A stretch of DNA of 64,000 nucleotides, from the NCBI GenBank assembly GCA_021821085.1, contig JAKACV010000005.1, positions 32,909 through 96,908 of the forward strand. The letters are read 5' to 3'. A program made the position numbers and the translations under genes. Shown piece by piece: positions 43,693 to 51,794 of this stretch; position 1 is the first letter of the stretch, and every line of letters starts with the position of its first letter. The DNA comes from Bacillota bacterium (GTDB lineage: Bacteria; Bacillota; Bacilli; Alicyclobacillales; SLC66). The notes beneath the pieces are model-generated. The model worked only from the letters and a program-made list of their open reading frames with translations. It was not told the DNA's origin and did no database searches.

Positions 43693-44325
43693 ATGGAACT
43701 TCAAGCGCAATATGCCACTGCAATTCTTATGAGCGTCGCTGGAGCGGCGCTCGGTGCAATTTATGACATTTACCGCACGTGTATCAAGGAATGGCACTTT
43801 CTGCGAGGTTACTCCGCACTGTTGGATTTTTTATTTTGGGTTTTTGCGGTTCTTTTCGTATTTACTTTATTGCTTGGTGCCAATGATGGGGATGTGCGAC
43901 TCGTAGTTTTTGTTCTGCTGTTACTAGGATGGGCTATTTACTATAAGACGGCACATGCTCTTGTGGTCGCAAGCACACGTCTTGTGGTGCGAGTACTGTA
44001 TTACATCATGATGTTCATTTATCGCGTCTTTGTGATTATTTTTGTTATGCCGTTTGTCTATGTCTATCGGGCGTTTGTATATTTTTTCCGTTTGATCGAT
44101 CGTAGTCTGTTGGTGCTTGAACCGGTTGTGGTTTGGCCAGTTATTAAAACGGGAGATGGGCTGCTCGTCACGACTCGGCGTGCGCAAAAAATTATTCGAC
44201 CTTGGTGGCGAAGAGGGAAGGAAAAGGGATTGCTCATGGCGAATAAGTATAAAACAATCATTGGCAACTGGATACATCCTGCCCAGGTGTCCGATGAAGA
44301 TCGGGATGACAAAGACGAGACATAG
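43693..44325 (+). CDS. yabQ: spore cortex biosynthesis protein YabQ
   Basis: About 210 aa with four to five hydrophobic segments in the first 140 residues and a basic, then acidic, cytosolic tail. YabQ is a mother-cell membrane protein needed for cortex formation. Recognised by position between yabP and divIC and by the GAIYDIYRT motif. ATG at 43687 is in frame; CGGGGA at 43682 serves 43693 better. Confidence 0.87.
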   Translation: MELQAQYATAILMSVAGAALGAIYDIYRTCIKEWHFLRGYSALLDFLFWVFAVLFVFTLLLGANDGDVRLVVFVLLLLGWAIYYKTAHALVVASTRLVVRVLYYIMMFIYRVFVIIFVMPFVYVYRAFVYFFRLIDRSLLVLEPVVVWPVIKTGDGLLVTTRRAQKIIRPWWRRGKEKGLLMANKYKTIIGNWIHPAQVSDEDRDDKDET

Positions 44326-44336
44326 GAGTAGCTAGC

Positions 44337-44675
44337 ATGGAACAGAACCTTTCCACGAAAGTTGTACGCATGGAAAAACAACCACAGAAGCGCAAGTTTC
44401 CCATTAAGTTGCGGCATGTGATCGTACTGTCCTTTGCTATCTGGGGTACCTATACGTATCTTTTTGTGCAACATCCCCTTTTGGTACAGGAAGCTGTGGC
44501 TAAAGCGAAGGTTGCTCAGCAGGTAAGTACTGCAAATCAAAAATCTAAGCAACTGACTCAGCAGATTCAGGCGCTACATTCCAACCAGTATATTGCGCAG
44601 CTCGCAGAGCGCAAGTACAACCTGATTCAGCATGGAGATATTCTTTTCACGACGACTCCGTCCCAAACGAATTGA
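44337..44675 (+). CDS. divIC: cell division protein DivIC
   Basis: A 112-aa bitopic protein: a basic cytosolic N terminus, one transmembrane helix (about residues 27-46) and an extracytoplasmic coiled coil. DivIC joins FtsL and DivIB in the divisome. Order yabP-yabQ-divIC-yabR is that of B. subtilis. ATG preceded by AGGAG. Confidence 0.9.
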   Translation: MEQNLSTKVVRMEKQPQKRKFPIKLRHVIVLSFAIWGTYTYLFVQHPLLVQEAVAKAKVAQQVSTANQKSKQLTQQIQALHSNQYIAQLAERKYNLIQHGDILFTTTPSQTN

Positions 44676-44682
44676 GTTCTCC

Positions 44683-44712
44683 TTGACACATTTTTCAATC
44701 CTCCGCTATAAT
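44683..44712 (+). promoter_or_regulatory. SigA promoter of yabR
   Basis: TTGACA (44683-44688), 18-base spacer, TATAAT (44707-44712): both hexamers are consensus. It lies just after divIC. Confidence 0.8.
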
Positions 44713-44755
44713 CTGTAATATAGATGTGATGTTAAGAGGGGGCTCTTTCGCTTTT

Positions 44756-45166
44756 ATGTCGATTGAACTGGGCAGCAAATTGGAAGGTAAAGTGACGGGC
44801 ATCACTCATTTTGGTGCATTTATTTTATTGCCAGGTGGAGAAACAGGTCTCGTTCACATCTCAGAGATTGCTGATTCCTACGTGCGGGATATTAACGAAC
44901 ACTTGAAAGTTAATGATCCGGTTACGGTCAAGGTAATCAACGTTGATAATGGGAAGATTGGACTGTCGATTCGCCAAGCAGTCGATAATCCTGTGCCACA
45001 ACGACCTCAGCGTCCGCAACGTCCGCCGCGTAACAACGAACGAGCGGGTGGAAGACAGACGTTTGAAGATAAGATGTTGCGATTTATGAAAGATAGTGAA
45101 GATCGACTGCAGGCGCTTAAACGGAGTGAGTCTAAGCGAGGTGGCAGAGGCGGTCGGAGAAGTTAG
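44756..45166 (+). CDS. yabR: S1 RNA-binding domain protein YabR
   Basis: About 136 aa. The first 75 residues are one S1 domain (GSKLEGKVTGITHFGAFI, GLVHISEIADSYV, KVINVDNGKIGLSIRQA); the rest is a basic, Pro/Arg-rich tail with QRPQRPQRP repeats and a GGRGGRR end. It probably binds RNA; no specific target is known. The frame opens at 44726, but homologs start at MSIELGSKL (44756), with GAGGGGGC about 12 bases upstream. Confidence 0.9.
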   Translation: MSIELGSKLEGKVTGITHFGAFILLPGGETGLVHISEIADSYVRDINEHLKVNDPVTVKVINVDNGKIGLSIRQAVDNPVPQRPQRPQRPPRNNERAGGRQTFEDKMLRFMKDSEDRLQALKRSESKRGGRGGRRS

Positions 45167-45173
45167 TGCAAAA

Positions 45174-45195
45174 GTTAGCCCTTATGGGGGCTAAC
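45174..45195 (+). other. hairpin in the yabR 3' region
   Basis: GTTAGCCC (45174-45181) and GGGCTAAC (45188-45195) form a perfect 8-bp stem with no T-run. Nothing else is recognised up to the terminator at 45260. Confidence 0.45.
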
Positions 45196-45259
45196 CAACT
45201 GGCCCGGTTTGATGGACCCGCAAAAGAGCATTAGCACTCAATTCAATTTTACATGATCG

Positions 45260-45310
45260 AACAGAACAAAACGCCGACTGAGGTAAGAGTCGGCGTTTTG
45301 TTCTGTTTTT
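45260..45310. terminator. strong bidirectional terminator
   Basis: Perfect 20-bp arms (45260-45279 and 45288-45307, core ACGCCGACT/AGTCGGCGT) around the loop GAGGTAAG, with T-rich flanks on both strands. It separates yabR from the convergent minus-strand genes and touches the stop codon of the small gene at 45309. Confidence 0.92.
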
Positions 45311-45443
45311 AAGTAAGCTGATCCAGTCCACTATCCTGCGTTGTTCGCCGATATTTATAATACACGCGGTTTAACATGAGTACAGATCGCTTATCCCCAT
45401 CGCGAAACGCCCGCAGGAGTTGGTTTTTAAGCCAATTCGGCAT
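45309..45443 (-). CDS. cmpA: probable cortex morphogenetic protein CmpA
   Basis: A 44-aa product starting MPNWLKNQLLRAFRDGDK and continuing LLNRVYYKYRR in the manner of CmpA, a tiny SigE-dependent protein that marks SpoIVA for ClpXP in cells with failed coats. The minus-strand ATG at 45443 has AAGGGGA eight bases before it, good support for translation. A longer frame upstream overlaps comEB and lacks such a site. The tail is slightly longer than the 37 aa of B. subtilis. Identification is from memory of the family pattern. Confidence 0.62.
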   Translation of the reverse strand: MPNWLKNQLLRAFRDGDKRSVLMLNRVYYKYRRTTQDSGLDQLT

Positions 45444-45477
45444 AATGAGCATCCCCTTGTTAACCATGGATACTCTA

Positions 45478-45918
45478 CTATACGCTAATGTTTCGTAAAT
45501 GCCCCAAATGGACAAGAGTAACGTTTGCTTGCGCGAATAATTCGAGCGCATAGGGGTCGACATGGTACGATTCGGCATAAATCACTTTTGTAATCCCCGC
45601 TTGAATAATTTGTTTGGTGCATTGTAAGCAAGGAAAATGCGTGACATAGAGGTCTGCATCGCGCGTGCTAACTCCAAACTTCGCACACTGTAAGATCGCA
45701 TTACTCTCCGCGTGCACGGTTCGAATACAGTGACCCGCCACCACTTCACATCCAACATCGACACAGTGTACGTCTCCTGATACGCTGCCATTATAGCCGG
45801 AGGCGATCGTTCGTTTTTCACGTACGATGACAGCCCCGACTTGTTTTCGATTGCATGTGCTACGTGTGGCTACAAGTTTTGCCATTTCAATAAAATAATC
45901 ATCCCATGGTTTTCTCAT
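45478..45918 (-). CDS. comEB: dCMP deaminase / ComEB family protein
   Basis: A 146-aa cytidine-deoxycytidylate deaminase-fold protein: HAESNAIL gives the catalytic His-Ala-Glu and PCLQC the other zinc ligands, with extra upstream Cys and His as in dCMP deaminases. It turns dCMP into dUMP for dTTP synthesis. ComEB lies in the comE operon in B. subtilis, but here it stands alone with the small gene 35 bases downstream. AAAGGAT precedes the ATG. Confidence 0.9.
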   Translation of the reverse strand: MRKPWDDYFIEMAKLVATRSTCNRKQVGAVIVREKRTIASGYNGSVSGDVHCVDVGCEVVAGHCIRTVHAESNAILQCAKFGVSTRDADLYVTHFPCLQCTKQIIQAGITKVIYAESYHVDPYALELFAQANVTLVHLGHLRNISV

Positions 45919-46045
45919 ATGATCGATCCTTTACTTTGCAAATTCAACGTGTGTCGATTCTTAGTATCGCCTCAAACGACAAAGGCTGCAATGGGAAACT
46001 GTTCAGGTCGCGTTTTATGCAAGTTTGGTGCGAATCGCTGGTGAT

Positions 46046-46113
46046 TTTGTCGGTAAATTTGTTGATGTCGCAAACACACTTTGACAAAGTTCGCCCGTCT
46101 GTCCATCTACAAT
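46046..46113 (+). promoter_or_regulatory. Spo0A-type promoter of spoIIE
   Basis: TTGACA (46081-46086) and TACAAT (46108-46113) are 21 bases apart, the unusual spacing known for Spo0A-activated SigA promoters of spoIIE and spoIIG. 0A-box-like sequences lie in place: TTTGACAAA (46080-46088, inverted), TGTCGCA (46066-46072) and TGTCGGT (46048-46054), each at most two changes from TGTCGAA. Confidence 0.75.
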
Positions 46114-46153
46114 AAAGATATTCTATTATCTTATGAACGGGTGGTGCGAGTTT

Positions 46154-48724
46154 ATGCATTCAAAAAGTAGACAAAAGGGACGTATAGCACATGAAAGTCG
46201 TCCTTTCATGCGTTTGGTGGCTACCCCATCAGAATCACAACCTCATGCGATGCCGTTACAGACTGACTTTTCAAAGTCGGTGCCGAAACGTTTTGGGGGA
46301 CTCTTCGTACGTTTGCGTTTTATGATCATCGCGTTGGTTGTTGGCTATCTGATGGGACGGGCAGTCATCTTAGATACACTCACGCCATTTGCGCTCGCTG
46401 GATATGCAGTTTCACTAAACATGCGCAAGGGAACATCGGTATGGGTCGGTGCTGGATTGCTGCTTGGATCCATCTCTGCGATGTCAGTTGGCGCCAATCC
46501 GATCTTATTGTTGGCGATGCTAGTCAGTTACCGACTGCTCATCTATTTCTTTATGCGGATGGATCGAGTGGATGTCAATGCGATTCCCTTTTTGGTTTTC
46601 GCCGTTGATGCGGGATTTAGAATTGGATTCGTGCTTCCTACACCTCATTTAACTTTATATACCGTTGGGATGGCGATCGTTGACGGAATCCTGTCGTTCT
46701 TACTGACTCTCATGTTTCTACAACTCCCCCCTTTATTCAGTGCTACTCGGGTGCAAAAACAGTGGCAAACAGATGAAGTGATTGGGATGGTTATATTACT
46801 TGCGTCACTTATGACAGGACTAAAAGGTGTGACCATTCACGGGGTTGCGCTCGAAGGAGTGCTGGCCCGGTATTTGGTGGTTGTGTTTGCAGCAGTGGGT
46901 GGAGCGGGCATTGGGGGCACAGTAGGGATCGTGACAGGGGTAATTCTCTCTCTGGGCGCATTGACGATGAATCCTTTAATTGGCGTGCTTGGTTTTGCGG
47001 GTGTTTTGGCAGGGATGTTGCGTGAAGGAAAACGGTTTTTCAGTGGACTTGGCTTTCTTATTGGCTCGACAGTTTTGACGCTTTATTCTGCCCATCCTGC
47101 AACAATCGAACAGAGTCTCATTTTGTCTGCGATTGCAGTTCTCCTGTTCTATCTCACTCCAGGTAGTCTGTTTGATGCATTGGCTCGAGTCACGCCTGGA
47201 ACGACTCATCATAGTTTGCGCCAACAAGAACACGTGCGTCGCATTAAATCTCTCATGACAAAACGGATTGAAGAGGTGGCGACTGTCTTTTCTGAGCTGG
47301 GATCGTCTTTTGCAAGCGCGGTTGAAACACCTCATCGTTTTGAAGATAAAACGGTGCATGCGATTGAATTAAGTAAGAATGAGATCTGTGCTTCTTGTCG
47401 CCGCTTTGAGCGCTGTTGGCAAAAGGAAACGGTCGAGACTACAGAGGATTTCAAAGACGTTTTACGGCAACTCAATATCGACGGTGATCTAACGGTACAA
47501 AATGTACCCAAACCCCTTTACAGTCGCTGCATTAAGCTAGATCGTATTTTACCTGCGTTAAAGAGAGCTGAGATCTCTTCAACGAGAGAGCATGCGCTAT
47601 TGCGGCAGGTGCGAGAGAGTCGGCAATTGGTCACTTCACAATTGGCTGGTGTCGGGGTGATCATGCGCGACTTGGCATCGGAAATTGAACGAGAAGAAGG
47701 CGCCAGCCGCAAACAAGAAGCGCAGATTATGACTGCTTTAGCCAAACTTGGGCTGGAGGTACAGGGGATTGATATCATCTCTTTAGAAGAGGGGAAAGTG
47801 GAGATAGAAATTTTGGAAATGCATCCATCGGGTCATGATGAATGCGGTAAATTAGTGGCGCCACTATTGTCTGAGGTTCTAGGAGAGACGATCACTGTGA
47901 AAAAGGCTGATCCATCGCCTGATGGATCATATCAGATTGTTACATTAGCATCCGCTAAGCGATTTCAAGTAAGCTCAGGATTTTCCAGTGCTGCGAAGGA
48001 TGGAACATTGCAGAGCGGTGACTTTTTCAGTGTTGTGGATGTGGGGAATGGGCGATATGCGTTGGCGCTCAGTGACGGGATGGGAAATGGTGAACGGGCT
48101 CATAGTGAATCGAGCGCGGCGGTAACGATTGTTCAACAGTTACTAAAGGCTGGATTTGATGAGAGCTTAGCGATCAAGACCGTGAATTCAGCCCTATTGT
48201 TGAGATCCGATCAGGAGATGTATGCCACACTTGATTTGGCGATTGTCGATTTATTTACAGCGCAAACTGAATTTTTAAAGGTTGGATCGGTGCCGAGTTA
48301 TATCAAACAAGGGAAGCATGTCACGGCGCTTCATGGAAGTAGTCTTCCGATTGGGATTTTATCGCATATTGAAGTACAGACGCAACGAGTTTCACTGGCG
48401 GAAGGGGATGTCGTGATTTTCATGTCAGATGGGATCTTGGAAGCGGTATCGCATTTGCAAGATCCTGATCATTGGATCGTTCGGCAATTAGAGCGTTTTG
48501 ATTCAGACGATCCGCAGATTATTGCCGACTTACTGTTAGAGTCGTCTGTTCGTGCCGCGGGTGGAGTGATTAAAGATGATATGACGATCCTGTGTGCGAA
48601 GGTTGAAAAATTCAAACCAGAATGGGCGACTATTCGTTTGCCTGACTTGCCGACCATCCGCAATCGAAAGCGTCGCAGCCGACCGAAATCCTCTGAACCG
48701 CAGCGACAATTAGTTCAAGTATAG
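46154..48724 (+). CDS. spoIIE: stage II sporulation protein E, PP2C phosphatase
   Basis: An 856-aa protein in three parts: about ten N-terminal transmembrane segments (residues 60-330), a central FtsZ-interacting/regulatory part with a CxxC region (ASCRRFERC), and a C-terminal PP2C domain with SDGMGNGERA and FMSDGILEA holding metal-binding Asp residues. SpoIIE dephosphorylates SpoIIAA to free SigF in the forespore and sits at the polar septum. An ATG at 46133 is in frame, but it would be only about 13 bases from the predicted transcript start, so 46154 is preferred. Confidence 0.94.
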   Translation: MHSKSRQKGRIAHESRPFMRLVATPSESQPHAMPLQTDFSKSVPKRFGGLFVRLRFMIIALVVGYLMGRAVILDTLTPFALAGYAVSLNMRKGTSVWVGAGLLLGSISAMSVGANPILLLAMLVSYRLLIYFFMRMDRVDVNAIPFLVFAVDAGFRIGFVLPTPHLTLYTVGMAIVDGILSFLLTLMFLQLPPLFSATRVQKQWQTDEVIGMVILLASLMTGLKGVTIHGVALEGVLARYLVVVFAAVGGAGIGGTVGIVTGVILSLGALTMNPLIGVLGFAGVLAGMLREGKRFFSGLGFLIGSTVLTLYSAHPATIEQSLILSAIAVLLFYLTPGSLFDALARVTPGTTHHSLRQQEHVRRIKSLMTKRIEEVATVFSELGSSFASAVETPHRFEDKTVHAIELSKNEICASCRRFERCWQKETVETTEDFKDVLRQLNIDGDLTVQNVPKPLYSRCIKLDRILPALKRAEISSTREHALLRQVRESRQLVTSQLAGVGVIMRDLASEIEREEGASRKQEAQIMTALAKLGLEVQGIDIISLEEGKVEIEILEMHPSGHDECGKLVAPLLSEVLGETITVKKADPSPDGSYQIVTLASAKRFQVSSGFSSAAKDGTLQSGDFFSVVDVGNGRYALALSDGMGNGERAHSESSAAVTIVQQLLKAGFDESLAIKTVNSALLLRSDQEMYATLDLAIVDLFTAQTEFLKVGSVPSYIKQGKHVTALHGSSLPIGILSHIEVQTQRVSLAEGDVVIFMSDGILEAVSHLQDPDHWIVRQLERFDSDDPQIIADLLLESSVRAAGGVIKDDMTILCAKVEKFKPEWATIRLPDLPTIRNRKRRSRPKSSEPQRQLVQV

Positions 48725-48738
48725 CGAATACGTTCTTT

Positions 48739-48773
48739 GCAAAACGGGAATACTAGCTGTTAACCCGTTTTGC
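48739..48773 (+). terminator. hairpin between spoIIE and yabS
   Basis: GCAAAACGGG (48739-48748) and CCCGTTTTGC (48764-48773) are perfect complements; the right arm contains TTTT and abuts the ribosome site of yabS (GAGGAGTG). It may attenuate read-through or set yabS translation. Confidence 0.5.
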
Positions 48774-48788
48774 GAGGAGTGATCGCGA

Positions 48789-49538
48789 GTGTGGACAGAC
48801 GTAACGTTAAAGCAAATATTACTGATTACAGATGGATGTTCAAATGTCGGGACTGACCCTGTTTATGTCGCGCAAACGGCGCGAGAACAAGGGGTTACCG
48901 TGAGCGTCATTGGGATTTTAGATGACGGGGCTCTTGGCGAACAGGGACAACGTGAAGCGGAAAATATCGCTCAAGCGGGTGGTGGGATGTGCCGTATTGT
49001 GCGAACGATCGATCTATCTCATACGATGCAGATGGTTACGCAGAGAACGATGCAGCTTACCTTGCAACAGGTTGTCAATAAAGAGTTGCGCCAAATCATG
49101 GGGGAGGATAGCGACGCATTACCGCCTGATGTCCGAACAAAGGTGGCTCGTATGGTGGAGTCAGGAACGGAGGAGGTTGACTTACAAGTCGCTTTGGTGG
49201 TTGACGTGTCTGCCAGTATGACGAGTAAAATGCCTTCTGTAAGAGAAGCGATTCGCGACTTGGAGTTTGGTCTTCTCGCGCGAGGGGGAACGCATCGGTT
49301 AGTTGTGGTTACTTATCCAGGCCCGTCCGGAGAAGATGCCCAAGTACTTCGTTTTGAAGGAACAAGCGTGGCGGATGCAGTAGGTGCCCTGCGTGCGGCA
49401 GGCAATACGCCCACTGGTCCTGCGTTGTTCCTTGCTGTTCGCGCTTTGCGTGACTTGGGTGAATCCCCTGCTACTTCCTCTGTCAGAGCGAATCCTGAAG
49501 ATCGCGAAGAAGGGCGCATGAGGCACTATGTCGTCTAA
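48789..49538 (+). CDS. yabS: YabS, von Willebrand A-like protein
   Basis: A 249-aa protein with two VWA-like halves: an N-terminal part starting QILLITDGCSNVG and a second with VVDVSASMTSK, a MIDAS-like DxSxS metal site. It matches YabS by position before yabT. In B. subtilis it is a SigF-era gene of unknown role. GTG start behind GAGGAGTG; the end overlaps yabT by 11 bases. Confidence 0.85.
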   Translation: MWTDVTLKQILLITDGCSNVGTDPVYVAQTAREQGVTVSVIGILDDGALGEQGQREAENIAQAGGGMCRIVRTIDLSHTMQMVTQRTMQLTLQQVVNKELRQIMGEDSDALPPDVRTKVARMVESGTEEVDLQVALVVDVSASMTSKMPSVREAIRDLEFGLLARGGTHRLVVVTYPGPSGEDAQVLRFEGTSVADAVGALRAAGNTPTGPALFLAVRALRDLGESPATSSVRANPEDREEGRMRHYVV

Positions 49539-50508
49539 CATACGGGCGGAGACGACTTCGCCCGATTTGACACAGGGCTTTACTTTACAAGGACGCTGGG
49601 CAGGCAAATCATACTGCGTAATTCGGCTGCTTGGAAGTGGAGCGAACGGTAAGGTTTATCTAGTTTGGCGTGATCAAATAAAGGTAGCGCTCAAATTGGG
49701 GGAGGATTCTACAGCTATCGCGTTGGAGTATGAACATTTAAGGGAAGTAGCCGAAAAAGTTAAAATTGACAGAATTGTACCAGAGCTTTTTGAACTAGAA
49801 GATGTGACGATAGGTGGACGAACTTATCCTGTACTGGTTATGGAGTGGATTGATGGCATTCATGTCGAAGAATTCATACATCAGCGTGGTGACATTTGGA
49901 TAGCAGTCTGTCTGTGGAAAATCATTCGCCTCATCGAAACCCTCCATCAACAAGGCTACGCTTTTTGCGATGTAAAACCAGCCAATCTTCTTTTTGAACT
50001 TCATGACGCGGAACCTCGACTTATCGATTTTGGCGGGGTGACACCAATTGGTCAAGCGGCGCGCGAATTTACTGAGATCTACGACCGTGCTTGGTGGGGG
50101 CGTGGCTCACGTAAGGCAGATATCGCCTATGATACCTTTGCGTGTGCCATGTTGGGATTGCAATTGGCTCACCCAATTCCGAAAGGAGAGTTGGAACGGT
50201 TGCAAAAAAAGAGTCCGATTGAACGCAGTGCATTTTTAGATCAGCAATTACATACCTCGTGGCCGCAGGATGAGCTACGCCTGTTGCTACGGGAACCATT
50301 GCGCGGCGACGCAAAATTACATTCGCTGCATGATGCCCTCATTCCCTTGTTGCGTGGATATTTGAATCCGAATGGACAACTGAAAAATAGCGCTCTTCCT
50401 CGTAAAAGATCACGTAGGCGGTTCGATGCGACCGATTGGGGATTGCTCGTGTCTGTGATTACCTTTACACTGGCACTATGCGCACTTTGGTGGATTGGCA
50501 CTTTATAA
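49528..50508 (+). CDS. yabT: YabT, sporulation serine/threonine kinase
   Basis: A 326-aa Hanks-type kinase with a Gly loop LLGSGANGKVY, a VALKL lysine, catalytic loop FCDVKPANLLF and DFG as LIDFGG. The HRD motif reads FCD, so His and Arg are missing while the catalytic Asp and Asn stay. A basic stretch (RKRSRRR) and one C-terminal transmembrane helix match YabT, which in B. subtilis binds DNA and phosphorylates RecA in the forespore. Confidence 0.92.
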   Translation: MSSNIRAETTSPDLTQGFTLQGRWAGKSYCVIRLLGSGANGKVYLVWRDQIKVALKLGEDSTAIALEYEHLREVAEKVKIDRIVPELFELEDVTIGGRTYPVLVMEWIDGIHVEEFIHQRGDIWIAVCLWKIIRLIETLHQQGYAFCDVKPANLLFELHDAEPRLIDFGGVTPIGQAAREFTEIYDRAWWGRGSRKADIAYDTFACAMLGLQLAHPIPKGELERLQKKSPIERSAFLDQQLHTSWPQDELRLLLREPLRGDAKLHSLHDALIPLLRGYLNPNGQLKNSALPRKRSRRRFDATDWGLLVSVITFTLALCALWWIGTL

Positions 50509-50567
50509 ACTATATCATTTATAATTGTCAGTGTACTAGAGCGTGATCAGCGATTGGGGGATCGGCC

Positions 50568-51332
50568 GTGGATGAAGAGCGCGTGCTTCGACTCTGCATG
50601 CAGACAGGGCTGCTTTTGCTTCGTTATGGAGGCGAAACGTCACGCGTTGAGGAAACGATGGCGCATATGGCGGTTGGGGCAGGAGCGCCTGCTGATAGCG
50701 TTCAGAGCTTTGTTACTCCAACGGGAATATTCATATCGATTACAACACCAAAGGGCACATTAACACATTTAACTCGCGTCACAGGTCCGGCTAGCATGAA
50801 CTTAGAAAAAGTGACGCTTTTAAATGATCTGTCGCGGCGTTTACAGCGACGTGCATGTACTGTCAATGAGGCGTTTGCGGAACTTGAGCGAATTGAAAAG
50901 GCGCCTCCGATTTATCGGCATTGGATACAAATGACGGCAGCCGCACTGTCGAGCGGTAGTTTTACTGTGATTCTTGGTGGAACTGGCTCCGATTTTATGT
51001 GGGGTGCACTGGGCGGACTACTCGCTCAGGAGACGACTCGCTGGCTCACGCGGTATGCACCGCGGTTTTTTTCTGTCCTGCTTGCCTCACTGTTAGGCGC
51101 CCTTGTAGCTGTTTTTAGCAGCGTCATGGGCTATACGCACAATGAGGGGGCGATTATCATTGGGGCTATTTTGCCGCTTTTACCAGGCCTCGCTGTAACG
51201 AATTCGATTCGCGACTTATTGGCAGGGGATCTCTTATCAGGTGTTGCACGCGGTGCGGAAGCGTTATTTACGTCCGTGGCAATTGCCATTGCAGTGGCTG
51301 TAGCGATTGGGATTAGCCCACGGTTGTCCTGA
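50568..51332 (+). CDS. threonine/serine exporter, ThrE N-terminal part (YjjP type)
   Basis: A 254-aa protein of the ThrE_1 family. The cytosolic first 115 residues contain LLRYGGETSRVEETM, typical of the family; about five transmembrane segments follow. With the next gene it would form a two-part ThrE-type exporter of amino acids or dicarboxylates; substrate is unknown. GTG start at 50568 behind GGGGGATCGG. The gene pair is not part of the B. subtilis order here. Confidence 0.85.
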   Translation: MDEERVLRLCMQTGLLLLRYGGETSRVEETMAHMAVGAGAPADSVQSFVTPTGIFISITTPKGTLTHLTRVTGPASMNLEKVTLLNDLSRRLQRRACTVNEAFAELERIEKAPPIYRHWIQMTAAALSSGSFTVILGGTGSDFMWGALGGLLAQETTRWLTRYAPRFFSVLLASLLGALVAVFSSVMGYTHNEGAIIIGAILPLLPGLAVTNSIRDLLAGDLLSGVARGAEALFTSVAIAIAVAVAIGISPRLS

Positions 51333-51365
51333 ATGACACCAAGGAGTGTGTGGAGGTTGTCTATA

Positions 51366-51794
51366 GTGGATGTGCTACTTAGTATTGTGGCCACTGTGGC
51401 ATTCGCAATTTTATATCAAATCCCGCGCAAAGCGATCATTCCGGTCGGAGTCTTGGGTATGGTGGCTGAACTATTTATGGTCGCTGCGAACAAAGAGCAT
51501 GTGGGAGGGATTGCGGCTAGTTTCGCCGCGAGTATTATGATTTCTTTGCTGAGCGAAGGATTTGCACGGACATTGCGTATGCCGGTTACCATTTTTGCTG
51601 TGCCTGGAATTATCGTGCTGGTTCCTGGAATGAACGCATACCAGACGATGAAAGATTTTGTTACGCACAACTATATTCAGGGCATTGCAATGGGGACGGA
51701 GACAGCTTTGATCGCAGGGGCGCTCGCATCTGGACTCGTCATGGTTGGAGTCCTTACTCGCTCAGTTTGGAGGCCGCGTCGAAATGTCAATTGA
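51366..51794 (+). CDS. threonine/serine exporter, ThrE C-terminal part (YjjB type)
   Basis: A membrane protein of the ThrE_2 family with four to five helices and the IPRKAI motif near the start. It completes the exporter of the previous gene. GGAGG at 51352 directs initiation to GTG 51366 (142 aa); an ATG at 51333 right behind the previous stop is an alternative (153 aa). It overlaps tilS by 11 bases. Confidence 0.84.
   Translation: MDVLLSIVATVAFAILYQIPRKAIIPVGVLGMVAELFMVAANKEHVGGIAASFAASIMISLLSEGFARTLRMPVTIFAVPGIIVLVPGMNAYQTMKDFVTHNYIQGIAMGTETALIAGALASGLVMVGVLTRSVWRPRRNVN

Noticed and set aside
45167..45260. Riboswitch-like stem cluster after yabR
   Set aside because: Only one 8-bp stem is certain, it lies downstream of yabR with a terminator and no following plus-strand gene to control, and no known aptamer core was found.
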